DNA of 64,000 bases from Hemibagrus wyckioides. Lineage: Eukaryota; Chordata; Actinopteri; Siluriformes; Bagridae. The notes below the pieces were generated by a model that was not told the DNA's origin, did no database searches, and worked only from the letters and a program-made list of their open reading frames with translations. Location: positions 12,232,775-12,296,774 of the forward strand of contig NC_080732.1 of the NCBI RefSeq assembly GCF_019097595.1, read 5' to 3'. The position numbers and the translations under genes are program-made. Positions 34,701 to 45,213 of the stretch are shown here, one piece after another. Position 1 is the first letter of the stretch; every line of letters begins with the position of its first letter.

Positions 34701-35369
34701 GGCTAAAAAAAATTTGGAAAATGTTCATCAACAGACAATGTACTCAATCATACTTAAATGAACAGAAACATTGGCCTGAGGCTATAGCTCTTCTGAATGC
34801 TGAATCGTGTGGTTAGTTTTACACATATTTATCCTGGCAAAAAATGGCATTTTAGTGTTTCTGGAGTTTCCCCACTCACCGTATTTAAATGGTTGGTTCC
34901 TATAGTCATTTTGCTTAGTATCTATAGCAGATTTTGACTTTTAATTGCAATAGTATTTATGTTGACTGCTGTGTTATGATGATAAATCATGGCATACAAA
35001 TGAAGGAATCGCCTGCTGTCTGGTCACTGTTACAATGGGTCAAGGGTAAAGTGTACAGTAATGGACATGCTTTAATATTTAATGTTATTTAAGAAATGGG
35101 TGATGCAATCATGCATTTTAATCCAGCTCCTTTTTTTTTTGACTGAACAGTATTTATTTCTAATGGTTTAATAATGTCAGAAAAGGACTTCTCGGTGGAA
35201 AGTATTGAATTAAATAAAAATTGGATTCTCCATCTGAATAGAATTGAACAATGCAATGAAAAGAGTGGAAACAAGACCATGACCCCTTTGTCAGTATTTC
35301 CTTTATTTGAGGTTTGTTTCTCTATATTTTTTATATGGTTAGAAGTATCCTACCATAAAGAGGCTATTT

Positions 35370-35640
35370 ATTATAAATTATACAAGGCAGCATGGGAACA
35401 CTTCCATGGCCATGGGTTCCAACCTGAGCTCAGGTTACTGTCTGTAGATTTGCATATTCTACCCATGTCCACATGCTTTCCCTCTCAAAAAGATCACCGA
35501 AAACTAAATTTGCCCTAGATGTGAATTCCCAATTGTGTATGATGTCCTGTGATGGACTGGCATTCCACCCAAAGTGTATCCCAGAAATTTATACAGTGTT
35601 CTAGGACCCTTGACTGGAATGAATGAATGAATGGATGAAC
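35370..35640 (+). repeat. Dispersed teleost repeat, family R (copy 2)
   Basis: 'caacctgagctcaggttact', 'tgatgtcctgtgatggactg' and a GAAT tail (gaatgaatgaatgaatgga) mark this repeat. Its orientation is opposite to the copies at 495, 48,690 and 55,003. Between 34,700 and 35,370 I see nothing else recognisable. Confidence 0.6.
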
Positions 35641-36012
35641 GTTGAAAAATTGTACACTCAACTGTATTACACCTCCACAGAAACCTCAAACAGCAACAGC
35701 CTGGGTTGACTATTCAATTCCATTCTGTCCTGGATCTATTTTGGTGCTGTTCTAAAACAAAACAAGTATTTAGAAGGAGTTTGAAGACCAAAACGTGTAC
35801 AGATGTCTTGAAATATGTGGATGCTACGTATTCTGTTCAGTCCTGCACACGTGCTTTTATATTATGTGATTCATGCTCATGCATTCTGTGTATATACCAG
35901 TTTGGCCCTATTAAACTTCAACTAATAGTGGTTAATACTGTGATGTGTTTGATTTCTTATTCAGAAACTTGGTATGAATTTCCACTGGAGAACATTGAAC
36001 TGATTGTCATGT

Positions 36013-36990
36013 TCATGAAACCACTTTGAGGCAACCTTTTGACATTATAATGCTGGAAGTGGCCATTAGAAGATGGATGAAGGGATGCACATGGTCAGTA
36101 CCAATACTACAATAATGCAGCATAAAGCAAGTGATGATTGGTATTGTCAGGCACAGTGTGTGCCAAGAAACCACTGTCCACACTATTGGCTCAAGACAGG
36201 TTCGGTCAATCAATTCATGGTTCCAAATTCTGATCGTATCATCTGTGTGCCTCAGCAAAAATCGAGATTCATCAGACCAGGCTACATATTTCCAGTCTTC
36301 AACTGTCCAGTTTTGGTGAGCCTGTGTCCACTGCAGCCTCGATTTTCTGTTCTTGGGTGACAGATTTGGACGCTGTATATGTGCTTCTGCTGTTGTAACC
36401 AATCCACCTCAAGCTTTGACAAGTTATACATTCTGAGATGCTTTTCTGTTCACCAGTTTATTTAGCCTTTCTTTTAGCTCAAACCAGTCTGGCCATTCTC
36501 CGCTGAACTCTCTCAGTAGTACTACTTACTGGATATTTTTCTTTATTGCACCATTCTGAATAAACTATAGAGCTATCCAATCTTATCCTGAAAGGGCCAG
36601 TCTGCAGGTTATCCTTTCAACCAAGAAGAAGCCACAAACCGAGTCTATTGACAGCTAAGATTAACTGATTGATTGGAATGAAACCCTGCCCTGGCCCTTT
36701 AGGGATAATATTGTACAATCCTGCTCAAGAGACTGATGTGCATGAATATCTCAGATGGTTATATAAATACACAGACCAGCTTGTCTGGCCCCAACAATCA
36801 TGCCACAGTCAAAATCACTGAGACCACCACCTACATCATTCTTGTGGTTCATGTAAACATCAACTTGAATCTGCTGGCCCTTATTTGCATGATGTCTGAT
36901 GATCTCCTGCTTTGGCTGATCTTCAAGTGTGCATTGTGCAACCAGAACAATCATAGTTGAATTCCCACAATGCAGTGTGTTCATTTCATT
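36013..36990 (-). mobile_element. Tc1/mariner relic, family T4
   Basis: On the minus strand a readable segment contains [20 protein letters not shown], then AWSDESRFLLRH with the first catalytic Asp. The N-terminal half (about 36,480-36,960) is recognisable only at DNA level, by phrases such as 'gccattctccgctgaactct' and 'tgtctggccccaacaatcat'. Frames are broken and terminal repeats are unclear. It is antisense to the neighbouring genes and related to the relic in megf8 intron 11. Confidence 0.75.
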
Positions 36991-37317
36991 TTCAAAATAA
37001 AAGCTTGAAAGTAGTTGCAAAGAAGGTAACAGGCGACAATCTTACATGCCAAGTCCCAAAAACATAAGCAGAATTGATTAAACTAGTAAATGGGGACGGT
37101 TTCAGAAATAACGCTGTCTATGTTCATTATTAATGCAGACAAGGTTTTTTTTAACAATAGTAAGACAATTAGAAGACCTAAAACTATTACTGATCAGTTT
37201 AGTCAGCTAATAAGTATGCTGGAAACATTTCGCAACTGGTGTTCTAATGATGTGTCACACCTAGTGTGCATTTATATATAACTGTAAAACAATGTCACTT
37301 GCACATAACACGCATGT

Positions 37318-37761
37318 GTGCTTTATGAACGTCCCATACAGATTTAGCCCCACTTTGCAGTTATAATAACCTTCATTCTTCTAGGAATCTATCTTTTGAC
37401 TAGATGGTGTGTGGCTGTTAGGATTTGATCATTCAGCCACAAAAGCATTTAGTGAGGTCAGACACTGCTAGCCTGGCCAGTGTTACAGTTCATCTCAAAT
37501 GTGTTCAGTGGGTTTAAGGTCAGAGCTCTGTGCAGGGCACTTCAGGTCTTCCCCAACAACAGTGGCAAAATGTCTTTAAGAGCTTTAATTTGTGCACAAA
37601 GGAATTGTCATGCTGAAACGTGTTTGGGTTAGTTCCTTAGTTCCAGTGAAGGGAAACAATGCTACAACATAAATCATGTTATACAGTTGTGTGCTTCCAA
37701 CTTGGTGGCAGCAGATTGGGGAAGTGCGTGTGACGGTCAGCTTTCCACAAACTTTTGGGCA
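37318..37761 (-). mobile_element. Tc1/mariner relic, family T3-like, internally deleted
   Basis: The order of phrases follows the antisense of the T3 elements ('gaggtcagacactgctagcc', 'ccttagttccagtgaaggga', 'gtgcttccaacttggtggca') and ends with 'ccacaaacttttgggcata'. The catalytic region is lost. Its right end abuts exactly the left end of the miniature T1 element at 37,762. Confidence 0.7.
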
Positions 37762-38187
37762 TACACAGATCAGGCATAACATTATGACCTGCCTAATTGG
37801 TCCCCCTTTTGCTGCCAAAACATCAGGGCATGGACTCCACAAGATCCCTGAAGGTGTGCCGTGGTATCTGGCACCAAGATGTTAGCAGTAGGTCTTTTAG
37901 GGCCTCTAAGGGCCACACCTCGCAACTTACAGGATCCTTTTGATAGTTTCAGACCACTACAGCCCGGGAACACCCCAAAAGATCTGCAGTTTGTCAAACT
38001 CGCTCAAATCCTTGCCCATTTTCTTGCTTCTAACACATTAACTTTAAGGGACAAAATGTTCACTTGCTGCCCATATCCCATATCCATATAATATATCCCA
38101 CGCACTAACAGGTGCCATGATGAGGAGATAATCAGTCTTATTCACGTCACCTGTCACTTTCTCATAATGTTATGCCTGATCGGCGTA
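37762..38187 (-). mobile_element. Miniature Tc1/mariner element, family T1
   Basis: TACACAGATCAGGCATAACA at the left and ATGTTATGCCTGATCGGCGTA at the right are the T1 terminal repeats, both ending in TA. The interior joins the 3' end ('gcatggactccacaagatcc') to the 5' end ('tttgtcaaactcgctcaaat') without the catalytic core. At 426 bp it is close in size and layout to the copy at 16,661. Confidence 0.88.
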
Positions 38188-38835
38188 TAGTATACATGTA
38201 TATGAGCTCTTAATCTTTGACTCTATTATTCGATAGCTGTTATGCCGTTTTTATGACCTGATATGCGATCAGGGAAACTTGCAGCAAACAGCGACGTGCT
38301 ACAGCTATTTTGAAAAGCAGGCCAAGGTCGGCCATCTTCACCCAGACTGCTTGATTCCGTCTTCACGACAACGCTGAGGTTTTTTACCTTGTACACCTTG
38401 TTTTGTCAAAACAAGCCGTTTATTAGCTAATGTTTAATAACCGCTGCGTAATAAACGCTGTTTATATGCGACGGAACAGATTTGCACGTGAAGTTGGAAG
38501 GTTGAAGCTGTGCTAACAGCTAACTGGATTACATGCTGTTTCTTGTTTGCTGGCAGATGTTTAGCCTTTTTTGGCAATTAGTTTTGAACAGATGAATCCT
38601 CCATGATTAAGCTTAACGTGAGAGTTTAATATGAGGAAGTTACCTCTATTAGGGAATATTTAAATGACGTTATAGCTTTGCAATGTTGCGATAGATGCAC
38701 TTCCGCCGCTGTTGTATATTGTGTCATATCTAATGCGTTAGCTTTGCGATATAGAAAAATCTTTCCGATATCCAATAATCATCAATGTTTTGATAGACGG
38801 AAATGTAGCGCGTGCTGCTGGTGCAGTCTGACGTC
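38188..38835 (+). promoter_or_regulatory. Probable promoter and leader of the zinc-finger gene
   Basis: The composition becomes GC- and CpG-richer than the flanking repeats ('gcgacgtgctacagc', 'ttccgtcttcacgacaacgc', 'gaaatgtagcgcgtgctgct'). An in-frame stop at 38806-38808 precedes the ATG at 38836. No TATA box is evident and the transcription start is not determinable. An upstream non-coding exon cannot be excluded. Confidence 0.45.
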
Positions 38836-41800
38836 ATGGTGAAAATCAGCTCGTGCCGCAAGTCTACCCCGGACACACACATCAAAACAGAGCCGTGTCC
38901 TGTAGAAGTGACCGCAAATAACGTGGACCCAGACAAACAGCACCTCTATTCATGTAATGGAGCTAAAGACTTGGTTTCTGATAACAGCTCCTCAGAGCTT
39001 GACCAGGTAAAGCAGGAGCCAGGCCACTCTGAAACAGACTTCATGCACCCAGGGAGCAGAAATGTCCAGCCTCAGTCCACAGACTCCAGAGTGTCCACAA
39101 AGACCGAGCCGGAGTGTGCTCCAGTACATCTGAGCTTTGGTGTAAAAACCGAGCCTGACATCCATGATGTGGTCAATTTCCCCTTGAAGGAGGAGGAGGA
39201 GGAGGAAGAAGAGGATGTGGATATCAAGCTTGAGACTGCAGAAGAGGAGAGTGGTCTAGGACAGGACGGAGAAGCAGGTAATTGAAACACTTTTCAGAAG
39301 GACACAATATTGATGCAGTTAAGCAGACGTTTTGATCACTAAAATGACCCTTAATGCAAGCTGTTATAGAAAAATATATTGTCTTTATGTCTCATATACA
39401 TTACTGCACAGTGAAATTCTTTCTACGCATATCCCATCCCTGGAGGTTGGGGTCAGAGCGTGGGGTCAGCCATGATGCAGCACACCTGAAGCAGTGTGGG
39501 TTGAGGGCCTTGCTCTCAACTGCCTAACAATGGCAGCTTGGCAGTGCTGGGGCTTCAACCTCGATCTTCCGGTCAACGACCTAGAGCTTTGAACTACCAC
39601 CACCCCCAGAATCCATTATATGGTGTATTTTTCTATAACCGCTTATTATACAGAGTGTTTTATACCTCTTACACTGCACCAGTTTGCCAACAATTTTAAA
39701 AAGTAGAATGGTTCAACATTTTTAATGGGGTGTTTTGTTTTTAATCTTTTTATAATAACATTTAATGTCCTGGAAAGTCAAGTTTGTACCTGATGTCCCT
39801 TCAGATCGAAACGGTCATTCCCTCAAAAGCCTCTTTATCCCTTGTTAACTCCTCTGTCCTGAACTACAATGACTGACTTTTGCAGCATGTTAACAGTGGA
39901 CACTCTTTCAATAAATAATAATAATTATTTAAATAAATAAATAATAATAATAATAATACAAAAATAAATATTTAACATGAATTTTTTTTTGTAAAAATCC
40001 ATTGTAACTTTTTTTTTTTTTTTTTTTTTAAGCAAATATTCTTTAGCAAATCTGTACAAATGACTGGGATTTTATTGTGATATCGATATTATTTTATCAT
40101 ATCGCCAACACTGGAAAACTGTTGTTTATTTAACACTTGGTTTTTCACATTGTCCAAATTATAAGGATTAAAAAAAACCTAATTGAATGGTCTAGGTGAT
40201 TAACCGTGAAAACAATTGAATATTTAAAGATGCTGGAAAAGCTTTGTCCTGTACACGTGTCTTGTAATCTACACCGAGGGCGTCCAGTCCTAATCACAAA
40301 TGACCAGTGTGTTTTGGGGTTTGCATTTCAGCCAAAGCAACCAAGAGCTGCTCACTTGAAAGGGTTTCTTCACCGGACACAGTGTAGCATGTCAAACTGT
40401 CTTCTGAACAAATTGGTAATAAAAGCGTGTCACCCAAATGAGGATGAGGTTCCACTGCAGGAAGTTCCACTGATGAGAACACCAACAATAAATATCTAAT
40501 CATTTGCATATCCTTTATAACAGTGGCTTTCAAAATATTCTGTAATGTCTTCTGATGAGTATAAGTGTGTGTGTGTGTACATACTTATGGTCGTCTAGGT
40601 ATTTTAGGTACATTTTTATTTACCACTTGTCTTTTTGTTTTGACGTGAACATGGGTTGTAACTGCACAGGTCTTTCAATGCAGTGTTAAACAAATCCTAA
40701 AATATAATATTTATGTATTTCATTTCTCTCTCTATCCCCAGGCCAAGAGTCTTTCTTTTCCTGCCCTTACTGCGCTGTGTCCTTCACTGATGCTTCGTAC
40801 CTTGAGAAGCACCTCAAATGGACCCATCGGAGTAATTACCTTGTTTGGCTAAAAACTCAGAAAGCACCACAGTGCATTAAAATATCCTCCCAGATGCTCA
40901 GCTGCTCTTCTTGCAACCATCACTTCTTCACCCAGGAGCAGCTGAAGGTGCATATGCGGCGAGCTCACCTTCCCACGCCTGCACCGACCCGCAAACGCTA
41001 CACATGTCCACAGTGCGACCGTAGCTTCGATTACGTCGGCAACTTGCAGAACCACTGCCGTCGATGCCACAATTTGTCCACCGTGTGTACTGACGGAGAG
41101 CTGAGCTGCGCTTCATGTGGCAAAAGCTTTGCAGGAATGTGGGGCCTCGGACCGCATCAGTGCCACAAGTTAGAAGAACACAAACCGCAAGTAGTCGGAG
41201 ACGAAACGCTTTGTACTGACCGCGGCTATCTCTGTAAACACTGTGGAAAGAACTGTGCTACGCTGCAGTGTTTAACCATACACACGCGCACACATACAGG
41301 CGAGAAGCCATATATCTGCACTGACTGTGGGAGTGGCTTCAAAGAGATGGGCAGCTTGCGCAAGCACATGGTCATCCACACTGGCGTCAAGCCGTACTCC
41401 TGCCCCGAGTGTGAGAAGAGCTTTGCTCGAATGAGCCACCTGAGCACACACCTGCGCACACACACCGGCGAGAGGCCGTACCCGTGCCCCGAGTGTGGTA
41501 TGAGGTTCAGTCACAGGTCAACACTGCGTCTGCATCGCCGCGTCCACTCCGGAGAAAAGCCGTTCTCTTGTGTGGATTGCGAGAAAACGTTTGCGACATT
41601 GAGTAACCTGAAAGTGCACCTCCTGACCCACAACCAGGAGAGGATCCACAAGTGTACCGAGTGCAGGAAGACGTTTTCCCGACCCGACGTGCTGAAGAAA
41701 CACCTCCGAATTCACAACGGTGAGAGGCCGTACGTGTGCACCGTCTGCAGCAAGAGATTCAATCGCATCCAGCACCTCACCAACCACCAACGCACACACA

Positions 41801-42144
41801 CAGGCGAGAGGCCGTACCGCTGTGAAGAGTGCGGTGCAAGCTTCGCACAGTCTGGCGATCTGACCAAACATGTGCGCGGGCACACAGGGGAAAAGCCCTA
41901 CGCGTGTCCGGAGTGCAACCGCTGCTACAGTAATTCTGGAGACCTGGGCAAGCACAGACGTACTCACACTGGCCACAGGCCTTACAGGTGTCAGCAGTGT
42001 GACAAGGCATTCCTCATGCCTCAGCATCTGAAAACGCATATTCTCACACACACTGGCGAGAGGCCGCATATCTGCCCAAAGTGTCCGCGCACCTTTATAC
42101 GAGCGCACCACCTCACCCAGCACCTGAATACACACCATGTCTAG
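38836..42144 (+). CDS. C2H2 zinc-finger protein, 614 residues, two coding exons
   Basis: Exon 1 is 38836-39277 and exon 2 40742-42144, joined in phase 1 through GCAG|GTAATT and CCCCAG|GCCAAG. The ATG has G at -3 and +4 and an in-frame stop just upstream. Residues 1-147 are acidic and disordered with an eight-Glu run; no KRAB, SCAN, BTB or ZAD is visible. This region carries five SUMO-acceptor motifs of the psi-K-x-E type (K17, K59, K104, K118, K131). Residues from 155 on form 15 C2H2 units: three spaced fingers, a degenerate fourth (CASCGKSF with irregular histidines), then eleven nearly continuous fingers joined by TGE-type linkers. The protein is probably a nuclear sequence-specific DNA-binding regulator. 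I cannot assign an orthologue. An ORF in the intron (40,206-40,499) has no support as an exon. Confidence 0.92.
39400..39612 (-). repeat. tRNA-derived SINE-like repeat in the zinc-finger gene intron
   Basis: 'cagtgaaattctttctacgc', 'gggtcagccatgatgcagca', 'acaatggcagcttggcagtg' and 'ggggcttcaacctcgatctt' are characteristic of a common teleost SINE. On the minus strand the last phrase resembles a polymerase III B box. The rest of this 1.46 kb intron is AT-rich with poly-T and AATA runs (39,910-40,032) and nothing else recognisable. Confidence 0.65.
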
Positions 42145-42257
42145 TGTCTTAGATACGATATAACTAATTTAAAGCTTTTACTTGCGTTTTTAAAACGAGT
42201 ACTATTTGTACATGGTTCCGCCTTTTTGAAATAGCTTCTGAAATCTGAGTAAGTAGT

Positions 42258-42263
42258 AATAAA
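42258..42263 (+). terminator. Polyadenylation signal of the zinc-finger gene
   Basis: AATAAA lies 114 nt after the stop codon and is the first candidate. Further AATAAA hexamers at 42524-42529 and 42686-42691 could give longer transcripts that include the TG repeat. Confidence 0.55.
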
Positions 42264-42473
42264 TGATATTTCATTGTCATTACACTGACCCACATCCTTC
42301 ATAGCTTTTGTAAAGCCAACTATACAACATTAAGCTTTTAATTAAAAAGTTTTTTTTTTTCTCTAGCCATTTCCTGTCTTTCAATCCAATAATAGGAATG
42401 CAGATTATTACGGCTGGTGAGATTTATAGGCACATTATCCATAAGGTTTATTTGAAGCACATTAGCCAGACCA

Positions 42474-42476
<3 letters not shown>

Positions 42477-42513
<37 letters not shown>
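42477..42513. repeat. (TG)n microsatellite
   Basis: About 18 TG dinucleotides, just downstream of or within the alternative 3' UTR of the zinc-finger gene. Confidence 0.95.
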
Positions 42514-42516
<3 letters not shown>

Positions 42517-42691
42517 CTAAGGCAATAAAGAAATTTTAAAGTGTAATTTGAGGTGTAACCCAAACTGAATGGCACTGTAGATAAAAGCTAAAACAGACAC
42601 ACCACCATTGTAGTATGGAGAATAACGACAGTAGTGTGGTTGTCATGTTGTAACCCCTGATGACACTTGCCACTTTAAAACAGTTAATAAA

Positions 42692-44047
42692 ATTTTTTCT
42701 TTTCGAATCTGCTCTCGATTACTTGCTTATTAATCTTTAAAATTAACACGCAGTAAAAAATTATAATGAACTTGAACTGCATTTTTCCAGCAGTTGCTAT
42801 GATGCTGACCATGTGCATCGTTTCACACTGAGTACAGCCGAGTGACTCCTACACATTTTTTCACTATTGCGCAAGGTACAAACATTCACTGATGTTCAAG
42901 AAGACAATACAGAACATTAAGAGCCGAGGGGGTGTAAACTTTTGAACAGGATCGTCAGTGTTTTGTTTAAAGATCTTTATTTTTCATGAAGCCATAACCG
43001 CCGTTCAGAAGCTACCTAAGATACTTGCATGTTTCCCAGAAGAAGAAATAATAATAAAAACACTTTAGGAGCCATGTTTCATTGAGGATGTTAATCTAAG
43101 TTCATCAAACGCCATTAGCCTACTATGTATTTCTCTAGCAAACTCGAGCATAGTGCGTATAATTGCTAATTAATTGAGAATCCATATGGCTGATTATAAG
43201 TAAAAGCAGTCCATCAAAAGGCTAAATGAATTTTCGGATGCATCTGCGAGGCAATTGCAACATAACAGCTTCTATTAAATCAAAAAATACAAACTTAATA
43301 GGTTTTGCTTATGAAACAACAAATTTGTTTGTAAATCTTTTTTATTGGCATTTCCTCTGACATGACCGTCTTCAATAAAACCTTTTAAACGTCTGTTCTT
43401 AACCAAATTTGCTCAGAATTATTGTTCCCCAATGAAGATTCACGTCAGGTTGAGTCCACAAATGTAGACTTATTGCAGAATGCTGCATATTAGACATGAA
43501 ATGATCCATTTTACTCGTATAAACGTATTCTTTTAACTCGGAGATTTGTTACTGCTTTCTCTAGCTACGCCTCTTCGGTGCAGAGAACGGCTTATGACTG
43601 CATTTTCTGAATCTAAATGTCAATCAAAATGAGGTTAGAACAGGAAAGGATTTTCAGACAGATGAGACTCTGAGTCAGGCTCAATGAAGCTTCTGTGGTT
43701 TTGTAGCCGTGTATCACTTCTTTGTATTGGGTTTCAGAGTTTAGTCATGAGATTCAATATCTCAAAGCAGAATATGGTGTGGAAAAGTTTGTCTGATGGC
43801 AGGATTCTAGTTAAAAGCAGTTACTTTATCTAAACGGCCCCACTTCCCTGTTATTGACTAGTGGCATAACGAGAAAAGCTTTTCACACTGCACTGCAATA
43901 ACCCCGTGGTTATTGTCATTCTAAAACCTGCTTTTAACCCAGTGTAGAGGAAAGTTTCACACTGGTCATTTAGAAGTGCGGTTAGTGCCGCCGTTGCTTC
44001 TGTGGTGTTAGCGTGCCAGACGTGTACAGTGTGAAAACAGTGTTAGA
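42692..44047. other. Non-coding, no gene seen
   Basis: This is AT-rich single-copy-looking DNA. 'gggggtgtaaacttttgaac' near 42,930 resembles a phrase frequent in fish interspersed repeats, but I cannot set limits. No open frame with coding character is present. Confidence 0.5.
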
Positions 44048-44230
44048 ATACGGAAGTGGTAGCTTGGAAGTTAAGATGTTGGACTACTACTCTGAAGGTT
44101 GTGAATTCAAATCCCAGGGCCACCAATTTGTCACTGCTGGGCCCTCGGACAAGGGCCCTAACCCTCAACTGGTCAGTTCAATAAATGTAAGTTGCTTTTT
44201 ATAAAGGTATCTATTATTTGCCATAAATGT
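44048..44230 (+). repeat. tRNA-derived SINE (sense)
   Basis: The tRNA-like head has an A-box-like 'tagcttggaagttaagatg' and a B-box-like 'ggttgtgaattcaaatccc' about 40 bp later, followed by the body 'ccctcggacaagggccctaa' and a tail like 'gtaagttgctttttataaag'. It is not a functional tRNA gene because no cloverleaf or anticodon arm can be formed convincingly. Confidence 0.75.
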
Positions 44231-44394
44231 GCATGCTATGCTTACCAGCACACACGCAAACAGAAAATTGGAGGATTTCCGTGGTGACTCTTTTTCTCAC
44301 TGATGCCAAAGTATGAGATAAGCAATTATTTAAACCAGATGTGTGCACTGTATTTATACAGTCATCACATATATACAATTAAGAACATTTGCTT

Positions 44395-44573
44395 TCACAG
44401 CATCAGGCAGACACCCTTATCCAGAAGGACTTATACTTTATACAACTAAGCAATTGAGGGTTTGGGGCCTTGCTTAAAGGCTCAACAGTGGTAGCTTGGT
44501 GGACCAGAGATTCAAACTCACAACCTTCTGATCCGTAGGCCAACACTTTGACCACTAAGCTACAACATCCCCT
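44395..44573 (-). repeat. tRNA-derived SINE (antisense)
   Basis: Read on the minus strand it starts 'ggatgttgtagcttagtggt', has the B-box-like 'ggttgtgagtttgaatctct', and ends with the tail 'aagtccttctggataagggt'. The layout matches the SINE 165 bp to the left, in opposite orientation. Confidence 0.78.
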
Positions 44574-44644
44574 GAGCTAATGTTTAGGAATGTACAGTGT
44601 GTAACGGCAGATTATTAAGACCCAGGATTATCTGTTAACTATTA

Positions 44645-44668
44645 ATCTCTCTCTCTCTCTCTCTTTCT
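44645..44668. repeat. (CT)n microsatellite
   Basis: A short run of CT dinucleotides followed by 'tttctttcg'. Confidence 0.85.
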
Positions 44669-45084
44669 TTCGTAATGTATTATATTTGACTAATCATGAA
44701 CTCCAGGAATAAGAAGTCCTGGTAGTCCAAGGAGAAGTTGTTTTTGATAAAATCTCATCAGTAAGCCGATATGACTTGCAATTTTGTCTTATAGACACAC
44801 TGCCTTAAAAGAGCTCAAATGAAGAAAAAAAAAAAAACATCTGTCAGGCAAGTCACCCTCTGTTCCTCCAGGTTGTTAGGAGAGTCATTGAGGGTGTATT
44901 AATATGATATTGGAATGCACAACCAGTATGAGAGGCTCAGAAAACATTGATCTGAGGCCCTTCCAAAGCCAGGTTAAGTAAATAAGTAACTCATTATACA
45001 CTGAGTTTGATTAACTAAGTTAGCTCATGCTGAAATAAGACCCTGAGCTTTTTTTTTTTTTTTTTTAATAAAAATCTTGGTTCC

Positions 45085-45213
45085 AGATTCCACAGCACAC
45101 CTTCAGGGACCTAACGGATCCCATGCCTCGATGGGTCAGAGCTGTTTTGGCAGCAAAAGGGGGACCAACACAATATTAGGCAGGTGGTCATAATATTATG
45201 CCTGATCAGTGTA
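45085..45213 (+). mobile_element. Solo 3' end of a Tc1/mariner element, family T1
   Basis: 'attccacagcacaccttcag', 'ctgttttggcagcaaaaggg' and the terminal repeat ending TGATCAGTGTA match the right end of the T1 copies at 864 and 26,055. The rest of the element is absent. Confidence 0.82.

Noticed and set aside
40206..40499. 97-codon frame in the zinc-finger gene intron
   Set aside because: It lacks matching splice sites in phase with the flanking exons, and its composition is like the surrounding intron.
41518..42138. 206-codon minus-strand frame opposite the zinc fingers
   Set aside because: It is the antisense shadow of the repetitive C2H2 coding sequence.
44048..44230. Possible tRNA gene from A-box and B-box like motifs
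   Set aside because: The body and tail match a tRNA-derived SINE and the tRNA arms do not pair well enough for a functional tRNA.
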